Positions 15,202 to 21,280 of a DNA stretch of 64,000 nucleotides are shown piece by piece (position 1 is the first letter of the stretch; every line of letters starts with the position of its first letter). Both the position numbers and the translations under genes were made by a program. The stretch lies in IMG/VR virus record IMGVR_UViG_3300020057_000496, positions 1 to 64,000 of that record; one strand, 5' to 3'. The notes under the pieces are model-generated. The model was not told the DNA's origin. It was given only the letters and a program-made list of their open reading frames with translations, and did no database searches. Origin of the DNA: a virus.

Positions 15202-15555
15202 ATGGATAACACCGATTCGGGCACGACGGACGACCAGTCATTATTCGACTACACGCCGCCCAATCGAAAAATACTTATATTATTTTTTCGAACAGACTGT
15301 GAGTTCTGCTCGGAAGCCATGTCGCTTTGTGACGAGGTCACGTTAGTTAAGATTGTCCACTACCAAGTATTTCAATCCAGGATAGAGGGAAAAGTAGAGA
15401 TCCGGCCGTTCGGGCAGCGCCTGGAGGGGTTGCCGCTACTGGTAGACGAGCACGAAATTCCAGAAGTCCCGTGCCTCCTGGACCCAGTCTTGGGCCAGAT
15501 GGTGCTCGGCGTCGCCGGGATTGAGAAATACCTGGAGGACGTCGGCCTTGTTTGA
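15202..15555 (+). CDS. Thioredoxin/glutaredoxin-like protein, second copy
   Basis: 117 residues. After a short polar N-terminal extension comes a hydrophobic strand and a C-x-x-C site (TDCEFCSEA, about residues 30-38), then a cis-Pro-type IPEVPCLLD segment. The arrangement matches the 90-residue protein at 14323-14595 and the two are probably paralogues. The start is ATG at 15202, about 50 bp after the phosphatase-like gene. Likely cytoplasmic; partner unknown. Confidence 0.6.
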   Translation: MDNTDSGTTDDQSLFDYTPPNRKILILFFRTDCEFCSEAMSLCDEVTLVKIVHYQVFQSRIEGKVEIRPFGQRLEGLPLLVDEHEIPEVPCLLDPVLGQMVLGVAGIEKYLEDVGLV

Positions 15556-15624
15556 TTCTTCACGGGGTAGCCTGTCAAAATATAGTAATAGAGTTACCAC
15601 ATGCACCCATAGGCAAATTATACT

Positions 15625-16146
15625 ATGAAGTACGATTTTCCCGCACAGCGCTGGCTTCCGGCCATACAGGCACACGCAGACAAGTACGAGATTGATCCGT
15701 ATGTTATAGCTGCCATTATTACACAAGAAAGTGGCGGGCAATACCTATTGCCTGACGGTAGCTGTAATAATTATGCCATAAGGGTAGAAAAAGGATTCTG
15801 GCGAAACTATCTTACTGGAATCATGCGTTACGTAAGAAGCACGAAGACCCCGCATGACGACAGGTGGGCGAAGTATCCGGACATATACGCATGTAGTTAC
15901 GGCCTTGGTCAGATCATGCTACAGACCGCGTTCGAGAATGGCCTTACCTGTATCTTCCCGACTGAGTTGTGTGACCCAGATACGAACATTAACTTGATAT
16001 GTAAGATAATGTCAAAGAATTTAAGATTGAGTGGACATAGTATGAGTAGGGCGCTTTTGCGATATAACGGCGGCGGCGATCTCGAATACCCAGCACACGT
16101 CCTGGCGCATCGGCAGAAGCTTGTTGATGGAAGGGTGTTCGAATAA
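15625..16146 (+). CDS. Lytic transglycosylase (endolysin-type, SLT fold)
   Basis: 173 residues. Motifs of the lysozyme-like transglycosylase fold appear in order: AAIITQESGG with the catalytic Glu (about residue 34), YGLGQIM (about residue 92) and LLRYNGGGDLEYPAHVL near the C-terminus. Such enzymes cleave the MurNAc-GlcNAc bond of peptidoglycan with formation of a 1,6-anhydro product. There is no signal peptide, so release would need a holin; small membrane proteins follow immediately. The position after the tail genes fits an endolysin, though a virion-associated murein hydrolase is also possible. Confidence 0.75.
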   Translation: MKYDFPAQRWLPAIQAHADKYEIDPYVIAAIITQESGGQYLLPDGSCNNYAIRVEKGFWRNYLTGIMRYVRSTKTPHDDRWAKYPDIYACSYGLGQIMLQTAFENGLTCIFPTELCDPDTNINLICKIMSKNLRLSGHSMSRALLRYNGGGDLEYPAHVLAHRQKLVDGRVFE

Positions 16147-16176
16147 CGAATTCAACTACCGGAGCATGACCCTAAT

Positions 16177-16662
16177 ATGTCTAACGAACACCCACAGTCG
16201 TACGAATTCGACTTAAGCACTCGCGTTACGCGAATGGAATCCGCCGTCGAGACTCTTGCTGGCACCATGAATGAGGTGTCCGTTTCGATTAAGCATATCG
16301 AGCGTTCGCTTACGAACGTAGGACGGACGGACACCAAGACTCTCGTGACTATCGGGAGCAGTCTGGCTGGTGTTGTCATTACGATTTGGTTTATCCTTGT
16401 CGCGCCAATCAATCTGCAACTGACAACCCTCAAGGACGGCTTCGAAAAACTAGATGTAGCGGTCCGCTCCCGCGCAACTGTTCTGGGTGACGTGGCTCGA
16501 CTCGAATCCACAACAAGTCGCCTTTCGGAGAGGATAGACGCAATGGAGCGTCGTGAGGCCGCCGCAACGGAGCACGCAAAGTTCGTCGAGGAATTAGTAA
16601 TGGACCTAGCAGCGGGCCGTGGCCAAGTCCGGCGGGAACTACCTAGTCGCGGAAGACAGTGA
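16177..16662 (+). CDS. Membrane protein with coiled coils (XhlA-like lysis accessory)
   Basis: 161 residues. A heptad-rich N-terminal stretch is followed by one strong transmembrane segment (about residues 65-85, LVTIGSSLAGVVITIWFIL) and a long second coiled coil. Similar coiled-coil plus single-span proteins (XhlA type) accompany holins and endolysins. It lies directly after the transglycosylase and overlaps the next small gene by 4 bp (GTGA), so it is part of the lysis cassette. The exact role is inferred from position. Confidence 0.5.
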   Translation: MSNEHPQSYEFDLSTRVTRMESAVETLAGTMNEVSVSIKHIERSLTNVGRTDTKTLVTIGSSLAGVVITIWFILVAPINLQLTTLKDGFEKLDVAVRSRATVLGDVARLESTTSRLSERIDAMERREAAATEHAKFVEELVMDLAAGRGQVRRELPSRGRQ

Positions 16663-16769
16663 GTAAGCTTGAAAAACTGGAGCGTGAAAGCCAGGAGCTG
16701 CCGAAGCCGAAGTTTTGGTTAGACTTGGCGCCGTTATTTAAAGCGCTCGGAAAGCTAATATTTAGATGA
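16659..16769 (+). CDS. Small 36-residue protein of the lysis cassette
   Basis: A GTG start overlaps the upstream TGA by 4 bp, and its own TGA overlaps the next ATG by 4 bp (ATGA), so it is tightly coupled on both sides. The product has a charged N-terminal helix and a hydrophobic/aromatic C-terminal half (FWLDLAPLFKALGKLIF), suggesting an amphipathic or membrane-associated peptide. The perfect overlaps are the strongest evidence that it is real. Confidence 0.55.
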   Translation: MSKLEKLERESQELPKPKFWLDLAPLFKALGKLIFR

Positions 16770-17026
16770 ACCTGTTCCAGATCATTGCGTTTGTAATCCC
16801 GTTGATTGAAGCGCTGGTTAAAAGCGCCGAGCAGTCGGCTGCCCCCGGAGAGGACAAGAAGAAGGTGGTCGCCGCGCAGCTCCAGCAGGCATACGAGGCG
16901 GTCCAGTCCACCGGAAGCATCCGGGAAATCAACGGGGTCCCCTGGGGGGCGGTCGCGCCTGTGGCGTTGCTGGGGGTGGATTTAATTGTGAGTGGCTGGA
17001 ACATGCTCGGTGTGCTTAAGAAGTAA
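16766..17026 (+). CDS. Holin-like small membrane protein
   Basis: 86 residues. It has a hydrophobic N-terminal segment (FQIIAFVIPLIEALV), a central charged region with EDKKK, and a second hydrophobic segment near the C-terminus (WGAVAPVALLGVDLIVSGW) followed by KK. Two spans, small size and position after the endolysin suggest a holin or holin partner. Coupled by ATGA to the 36-residue gene upstream. Confidence 0.5.
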   Translation: MNLFQIIAFVIPLIEALVKSAEQSAAPGEDKKKVVAAQLQQAYEAVQSTGSIREINGVPWGAVAPVALLGVDLIVSGWNMLGVLKK

Positions 17027-17062
17027 ACAGGAGAGATTACAACAAATCAAAGGTATAACAAA

Positions 17063-17254
17063 ATGGACAGTAAATCAATCTTTCAATCAAAGACTTTTTA
17101 TCTCAATATCGCCCTGGTACTCGCAGCGGTGCTGCAGCAATATGCCGGAATTCAACTTGCGCCAGAGGAGCTAGAAATAGCAATCGTGGCCATTCTGAAT
17201 ATCGCAGTTCGTCTATTTACTCACGATTCGGCACATATCCTCCCTCCGAAGTAA
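17063..17254 (+). CDS. Holin-like small membrane protein with one central span
   Basis: 63 residues: a short polar N-terminus (KSIFQSKTF), a hydrophobic strand or helix (LNIALVLAAVLQQY), a short loop (PEELE) and a second hydrophobic helix ending in VRLFTHD. This SKTF-to-RLxT layout is familiar from small phage membrane proteins encoded beside lysis genes. It completes a cassette of up to four tiny proteins after the transglycosylase. Confidence 0.5.
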   Translation: MDSKSIFQSKTFYLNIALVLAAVLQQYAGIQLAPEELEIAIVAILNIAVRLFTHDSAHILPPK

Positions 17255-17261
17255 TAACGCA

Positions 17262-17432
17262 TTGCCTAAGTACAAGCAGATAGATCAGGACGTTGACTTG
17301 GATACGTCCGAGTCAACGTCTAGGTCACCCCAGAGGACGCGCGATCGGGGCGCAGAACCCGAGCGTTTCGGGGACAAGCGGAAGAAGACCAAGCAGTTTC
17401 GCCAGGCAAGAAAAAAGCGCTCGCTGAATTAA
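17262..17432 (+). CDS. Small highly charged protein (56 residues)
   Basis: A TTG start shortly after the upstream stop opens a 56-codon frame ending in TAA. The product has an acidic N-terminal third (DQDVDLDTSEST) and a strongly basic C-terminal half with many Lys/Arg. No ribosome-binding site is obvious, and the start could differ. Possibly nucleic-acid binding; function unknown. Confidence 0.4.
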   Translation: MPKYKQIDQDVDLDTSESTSRSPQRTRDRGAEPERFGDKRKKTKQFRQARKKRSLN

Positions 17433-17447
17433 CTTCTTTCCTTTCTG

Positions 17448-17780
17448 TTGCGGAACTGTCAAGCTCCCGGCGTGAAGGAGGAATCAACCGACGGCGGGGT
17501 GCTCTATCACCTGGTTACTTTCTATATAGACGAAGTCGGCTGCTTCACGCCACCTGGCTGGCCTGGATACTACTATGTAACGGTAGGGGACGGCACGGTC
17601 GTAAGCCGACGTTGGGTTTTTTCGTCATTTCTTCACCTTCCCCCAGGAAGCTCCGCCCCACCAGGTTGGACAAATAAATGGGACGAAACGCAAAGAGAAG
17701 AATCTATATTCCAAAGGATGCGGTCATCCTCAAGCAGGCAAGTGGCTCGCTTGCTCCGGTTCGTTACTGGGGGTTGCTAG
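17448..17780 (+). CDS. Hypothetical protein, 3' end doubtful
   Basis: 110 codons from a TTG start. The region to about residue 75 (VLYHLVTFYIDEVGCFTPPGW, read in two pieces) looks protein-like, but the last third becomes Ser/Arg-rich where it overlaps the next gene by about 100 bp. The true product may be shorter or fused by a frameshift. Function unknown. Confidence 0.35.
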   Translation: MRNCQAPGVKEESTDGGVLYHLVTFYIDEVGCFTPPGWPGYYYVTVGDGTVVSRRWVFSSFLHLPPGSSAPPGWTNKWDETQREESIFQRMRSSSSRQVARLLRFVTGGC

Positions 17781-17929
17781 ACGCATGGCTCGACGGTACA
17801 CGACTAGATAAGGTCGCATGTGATGCCAACTTAACTATGAGTGAACTGGAAGAGCTATTCAGAAGCATGGTGCTCGATATTGTCTACTCAAAAGAAAAAA
17901 GAAAAGGCGGGACTAAGGCGCTTCATTAA
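17678..17929 (+). CDS. Hypothetical protein, possible small DNA-binding protein
   Basis: 83 residues from ATG. The sequence is basic at both ends with a predicted helical core (YWGLLDAWLDG, MSELEELFRSMVLDIV) that could form a helix-turn-helix, though no family is recognised. It overlaps the preceding frame by about 100 bp, which is unusual in this compact region, so at least one of the two frames is misread. Followed 4 bp later by a further small gene. Confidence 0.5.
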   Translation: MGRNAKRRIYIPKDAVILKQASGSLAPVRYWGLLDAWLDGTRLDKVACDANLTMSELEELFRSMVLDIVYSKEKRKGGTKALH

Positions 17930-17933
17930 AGAC

Positions 17934-18053
17934 ATGCACTACCTTGGGCGCAAGTACCAAGGTTCCGTAAAGCCATCCAGGGCGATGGACTCGAAGAACA
18001 GAGTATCGCGCCAACAACAGAAGGTCATAGACAAGACGGAGAAGGAAGAATGA
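17934..18053 (+). CDS. Small basic protein (39 residues)
   Basis: ATG just after the preceding TAA. The product (starting HYLGRKYQGS, ending KTEKEE) is basic and resembles the short Lys/Arg-rich proteins at 17262 and 20489. Its TGA overlaps the next ATG by 4 bp (ATGA), supporting translation. The frame extends upstream, but this ATG avoids a long overlap. Confidence 0.45.
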   Translation: MHYLGRKYQGSVKPSRAMDSKNRVSRQQQKVIDKTEKEE

Positions 18054-18310
18054 GAAAAAGGTACGAAGTATATCTTGACAGCGTTAGGCTCGTAGTAAAC
18101 GCTGACTCCTGTCGCACCCAGGAGAACGGCGCCCTAGCTTTCTATGTGCACGACACGGACGAACCAGTTGCGGTGTTCCAGCACTGGCTCGGATTTAATT
18201 GCCTGACACTTACCCGTGGAGCGGAAGTGAGCGAGGCGCCTGTTCCGTTTGAAGTATGGACTGTGCCTAACGTTACTACGTCATGGGACGAGTCCGTACA
18301 GAAGCGTTAG
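18050..18310 (+). CDS. Hypothetical protein (86 residues)
   Basis: Starts at an ATGA overlap. It shows alternating strand-type segments (KRYEVYLDSVRLVV, VAVFQHWLGFNCLTL), suggesting a small beta-sandwich. No recognised family. It precedes a metallophosphoesterase gene by 13 bp and is probably cotranscribed with it. Confidence 0.5.
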   Translation: MRKRYEVYLDSVRLVVNADSCRTQENGALAFYVHDTDEPVAVFQHWLGFNCLTLTRGAEVSEAPVPFEVWTVPNVTTSWDESVQKR

Positions 18311-18323
18311 GGGACACGGAGTA

Positions 18324-19082
18324 ATGGGCATTGAACAGAAGGTTCACTGTCTCGGGAAGACTGGGGAGTTAGTTGTCGTAAGTGACGTACATATTGGTGC
18401 GGACACATTCGACGAAGTCCACTTTCTTGAGACAGTAGACTATTGTAAGATCACCAAGTGTAAGATTTTCCTTAACGGCGACATTATCGAAAATGCGATC
18501 ATACAGGGGTCAAGTCCTGGCGAGAAGTTACTAGAGCAGAAGCTGATCCCTACGGATCAGATCAAGTACGCAACGGATCTATTCAAGCCGCTCGCGAAGA
18601 ATATCATTGGAATGACGCGCGGCAATCACGAGGCGCGGTCGCGTCGGGAGTCACTGGTTGATATCTCGGACCTGCTGGCCCACTCACTAGGCGTCCCTTA
18701 TCTCGGCCTTGGTGGATATATTCGTGTCCGGGCCGGTAGTCAGCCGTATACGCTTGCGTTACACCACGGCGGCGGCGGTGGCGTTAATACCTGGAAAGAA
18801 CTGGACAGGCTCATGGGCCTTTACCCGTCGGCGGACCTGGTTGGCGCGGGGCACGACCATAACTTCTGTACTCGGGAAATGACTTCATTGAACCTCAACG
18901 AGGACGGCACGGAATATATCCGGGTTGTGCACGAAGTGCGTACCGGTACGTATCTGAAGTATGCCGAGTACGCCCGTGGGCGGGCCTATGCCCCGAGTGC
19001 GGTAGGGTCCCCGATCATTACGTTCAACAGTAACTATAGCCATATTGATGTAGATGTCAAAAGCCTCCGGTGGTATGGCTAA
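18324..19082 (+). CDS. Calcineurin-like metallophosphoesterase
   Basis: 252 residues from the ATG at 18324, which follows GGACACGGAG; an upstream in-frame extension overlaps the previous gene and is not needed. Metal-binding motifs appear in order: SDVHIG, LNGDIIEN, GNHEARSRRE, LHHGGG and GHDHN. This is the dinuclear-metal phosphoesterase fold used by nucleases, nucleotide hydrolases and phosphatases. The presence of GNHE and GHDH marks it as active-site complete. The substrate cannot be told. A second phosphoesterase of a different subgroup lies at 37645-39222. Confidence 0.75.
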   Translation: MGIEQKVHCLGKTGELVVVSDVHIGADTFDEVHFLETVDYCKITKCKIFLNGDIIENAIIQGSSPGEKLLEQKLIPTDQIKYATDLFKPLAKNIIGMTRGNHEARSRRESLVDISDLLAHSLGVPYLGLGGYIRVRAGSQPYTLALHHGGGGGVNTWKELDRLMGLYPSADLVGAGHDHNFCTREMTSLNLNEDGTEYIRVVHEVRTGTYLKYAEYARGRAYAPSAVGSPIITFNSNYSHIDVDVKSLRWYG

Positions 19083-19413
19083 GGTGCCTATAGACGAAGA
19101 CGCACTTCGCGCGGTACGAGAAAAGCTCGGCTTGCGCGACTACAACTCCGAGGAGTTGCGCCTCCGGGCGCAAGAGCAGGTCATTCCCATTGGGATAAGC
19201 ATCCCAGAGGCATTAGTTCTCAAGGGTGCGATTCTACTCCAGCTTTCGTTATTTGCTTACCACCAGGAATTTATTCTGAAAGAATTAGGATTCGATAGGA
19301 CAACAGAAGAGATTCGTTACGGCTTGATCATGACGCTCTGCGATCTCCAGAAACGAATAACCGAGTCAATTTTTGCTAGGCAGCGAGAGATTTATGAAGA
19401 CAAGAACCATTGA
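19075..19413 (+). CDS. Hypothetical helical protein
   Basis: 112 residues from ATG 19075 (GGTGGT just upstream); an alternative ATG at 19054 would add seven residues. It overlaps the phosphoesterase by 8 bp. The middle has a hydrophobic helix (EALVLKGAILLQLSLFAYH), and the rest is amphipathic helix. No family recognised. Confidence 0.5.
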   Translation: MAKVPIDEDALRAVREKLGLRDYNSEELRLRAQEQVIPIGISIPEALVLKGAILLQLSLFAYHQEFILKELGFDRTTEEIRYGLIMTLCDLQKRITESIFARQREIYEDKNH

Positions 19414-19582
19414 GGCGTTACGTTGTGAGGGCTGTGGGTGTAGACAAGAGTCACACCCGGTGGATCAATTTCTCTCCGAGCGATACGGGGAACTTACACT
19501 AGGGGCCTGTACGGACTGCCAGCAATGTGAGTTTTACGACACGGACGGGGGGTACGACGATGAGGACAACTGGGATTCTTGA
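19394..19582 (+). CDS. Small zinc-ribbon-like acidic protein
   Basis: 62 residues from the ATG at 19394 (GAGAGA upstream). It contains C-x2-C-x-C (CEGCGC) and later CTDCQQC, with an acidic tail (YDDEDNWD). Cys spacing suggests a zinc site. The gene ends 31 bp before a transposon-derived repeat. Function unknown. Confidence 0.5.
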   Translation: MKTRTIEALRCEGCGCRQESHPVDQFLSERYGELTLGACTDCQQCEFYDTDGGYDDEDNWDS

Positions 19583-19613
19583 GTCGATTCCGGGACGGTC
19601 GCTTTACGGTGAC

Positions 19614-19789
19614 CGACAGCGAGCGCAGGCCCCGTCCCTTAGGGCGGGGTAAGCGAGCCATGAATGGCGGCAGGGCATGCCGTCACTGCGCGTGGAGGCA
19701 CAACGGTGCCGTTGAAGCGCGAACCCACTCGGGAGGTGCCGTATACTCCCCGAGGAATCCCCGTCCCCTTAGGGCGGGGAGGATGTCAA
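19614..19789 (+). mobile_element. Non-autonomous TnpB-family element, copy A (left end fused to right end)
   Basis: 176 bp. The left end carries a GCCCCGTCCCTTAGGGCGGGG hairpin; the right end carries the C-terminal tnpB codons and a CCCGTCCCCTTAGGGCGGG hairpin ending in GAGGATGTCAA. Both ends match the full element at 26201-27484, but the tnpB body is missing, so it is an internal-deletion derivative. The flanks are TGAC on the left and TAAGGGCGGG on the right. The right end is where guide-RNA scaffolds of TnpB elements are encoded. Confidence 0.75.
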
Positions 19790-19825
19790 TAAGGGCGGGC
19801 CTATTTAGGCCAGGTAGGATGTCAA
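19790..19825 (+). repeat. Partial second copy of the element right-end tip
   Basis: Immediately after copy A, the sequence again reads GGGCGGGCC-TATT-TAGGCC and ends in AGGTAGGATGTCAA, a degenerate copy of the last ~35 bp of the right end. It may be a nested insertion or a local duplication. Confidence 0.5.
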
Positions 19826-19859
19826 TCATGCATCCACCGCTACACGAAAGAGGAGTTAG

Positions 19860-20117
19860 GTGGGGAGTACATTGAAATCTGTAACAACCTTACGGGTTAC
19901 GCCAGAGGTTGATTGTGACGCCAGTATTTGCTATAATTGTATTGCATTTAAGCTGTTGGACGGCCCCCAGGACGCCGAAGGCGAGCTTGGAGGCGAATGT
20001 AGGCTGAAGCCACCCGTAGTAGCAACGATAGACGAAGACGGCTACCCCATGACCGTCTGGCCATTAGTTATAGCCCAAGGCTGGTGTCTGTGTTTCGGCA
20101 AACGACCCACGACGTGA
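19860..20117 (+). CDS. Small Cys-containing hypothetical protein
   Basis: 85 residues from GTG, preceded by AAGAGGAG at ideal spacing. Four Cys in C-x5-C-x2-C and later C-x-C patterns (ICYNC, GWCLCFG) could bind zinc or iron. It lies between transposon copy A and an HExxH protein. No family recognised. Confidence 0.5.
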   Translation: MGSTLKSVTTLRVTPEVDCDASICYNCIAFKLLDGPQDAEGELGGECRLKPPVVATIDEDGYPMTVWPLVIAQGWCLCFGKRPTT

Positions 20118-20126
20118 GGATGAGAT

Positions 20127-20489
20127 ATGTCTCTCAATACGGACGTGGGTGTTATGGGCAAAACTCGCAAAATAAAGGTTCGAAATAAAAGATACGAAAT
20201 CCGGCAGGTCGAGAATATTTCGGAGTCCGTCCCGGACTTGATTGCTCTGAATTACTCAAGGCCATTCAAGGATACCATAGGTCTCCTGCACCCCAAGAAA
20301 GACTTGATCCTCATTACTGAGAAGCTAACCGAAAGAGAAAAGGAAAGTACGATTCTACACGAGATTATTCACGCTTGCCTGCCTAACTTGACGGAAAAGA
20401 ATGTCAAGAATCTAGAGATTCGCATCTTCCCGACACTCTATAATAACGGACTGCGGTTCCTTAGTACCAGGAAGAAACGAGGACAGTAG
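20127..20489 (+). CDS. Putative zinc metallopeptidase-like protein (HExxH)
   Basis: 120 residues from an ATG after GTGAGGATGAGAT. A single H-E-x-x-H motif (ILHEIIHACL, about residues 85-94) sits on a helix preceded by EREKES, resembling the small phage HExxH proteins related to SprT or ImmA/IrrE-type domains. The third zinc ligand is not obvious. It could be an active protease or a structural zinc protein. It overlaps the next small gene by 1 bp. Confidence 0.55.
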   Translation: MSLNTDVGVMGKTRKIKVRNKRYEIRQVENISESVPDLIALNYSRPFKDTIGLLHPKKDLILITEKLTEREKESTILHEIIHACLPNLTEKNVKNLEIRIFPTLYNNGLRFLSTRKKRGQ

Positions 20490-20659
20490 TGTCTGTGAAT
20501 ATTCACTCCAAGAATCCAACTATACGGGACAAGCGTGGCAAGGACACGTTTAATTCGTTTAGCATAAAGAACAACAAGGACCCGGCGGCCACTCCGGGCA
20601 AGATTGGCTCAAGTAAGGAGTACCGGCAGAACTACTACAAGGTATTTAAGAAGAAATGA
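20489..20659 (+). CDS. Small basic protein (56 residues)
   Basis: A GTG start shares its first base with the upstream TAG. The product (KNPTIRDKRGKD early, YYKVFKKK at the end) is Lys-rich. Its stop lies directly at the left boundary of transposon copy B: the TGA is part of the TGAC that precedes the element. The gene may therefore have been trimmed by the insertion. Confidence 0.45.
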   Translation: MSVNIHSKNPTIRDKRGKDTFNSFSIKNNKDPAATPGKIGSSKEYRQNYYKVFKKK

Positions 20660-20660
20660 C

Positions 20661-20837
20661 CGACAGCGAGCGCAGGCCCCGTCCCTTAGGGCGGGGTAAG
20701 TGAGCCATGAATGGCGGCAGGGCATGCCGTCACTGCGCGTAGAGGCACAACGGGTGCTGTTGAAGCGCGAACCTACTCGGGAGGTGCCGTATACTCCCCG
20801 AGGAATCCCCCGCCCTTTAGGGCGGGGAGGATGTCAA
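20661..20837 (+). mobile_element. Non-autonomous TnpB-family element, copy B
   Basis: 177 bp, nearly identical to copy A at 19614-19789: the same left hairpin, direct junction to the last ~110 bp of the tnpB/right-end region, and the same GGGGAGGATGTCAA terminus. The left flank is TGAC, the right flank GCAGTTCGGTTG. Close similarity of A and B suggests recent copying of the deleted form itself. Confidence 0.75.
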
Positions 20838-20898
20838 GCAGTTCGGTTGTGCCGCAACGATATAGTTGCCTTTTTTCGAACCAACCGAAGAGACTTCA

Positions 20899-21280
20899 CG
20901 TGACGGGGCAGCCACGGGCGCCTGGTCGCGGGGTAGTTACGTGGAAATTGTTTGTTTTCCTGACTCATCGCGAGAAAGATGCGGCGATCTCGCGGGTAAT
21001 GGAAGCCAAGGAAGTTGTTCGGATGGACAAGCGCTATCAGTTCCTGAACGAACCATACAGTGATGTTCCTCACTATACTACAGACCAGACATTAGTTGGT
21101 TCGATGTTGAACTACATTCTATCACGTAGTTTCTGTGTTGACCTGGAGTTATCTACTTCTGGTGCACACGTCATGCGTGTCCGCGACGCCAATAACGGGG
21201 TCGCTTTACACTACCACGACCTGCAGGTCTTAATAGGAGCGGCCGTACTTTTTACAGCCGGTGAATTGGTTTATGAGTGA
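20899..21280 (+). CDS. Hypothetical protein, start uncertain
   Basis: 126 residues if the GTG at 20899 is used; TTG at 20947 is another option. The frame runs back into transposon copy B, so the original 5' end may have been lost to the insertion. The C-terminal part (MLNYILSRSFCVDLEL, VLIGAAVLFTAGELVY) is hydrophobic but not clearly membrane-spanning. It overlaps the start of the protease gene. Confidence 0.4.

Noticed and set aside
19579-19875. 98-codon frame across transposon copy A
   Set aside because: Arg-rich translation of the element ends; the same sequence recurs in copy B and contains hairpins, so it is not a protein gene.
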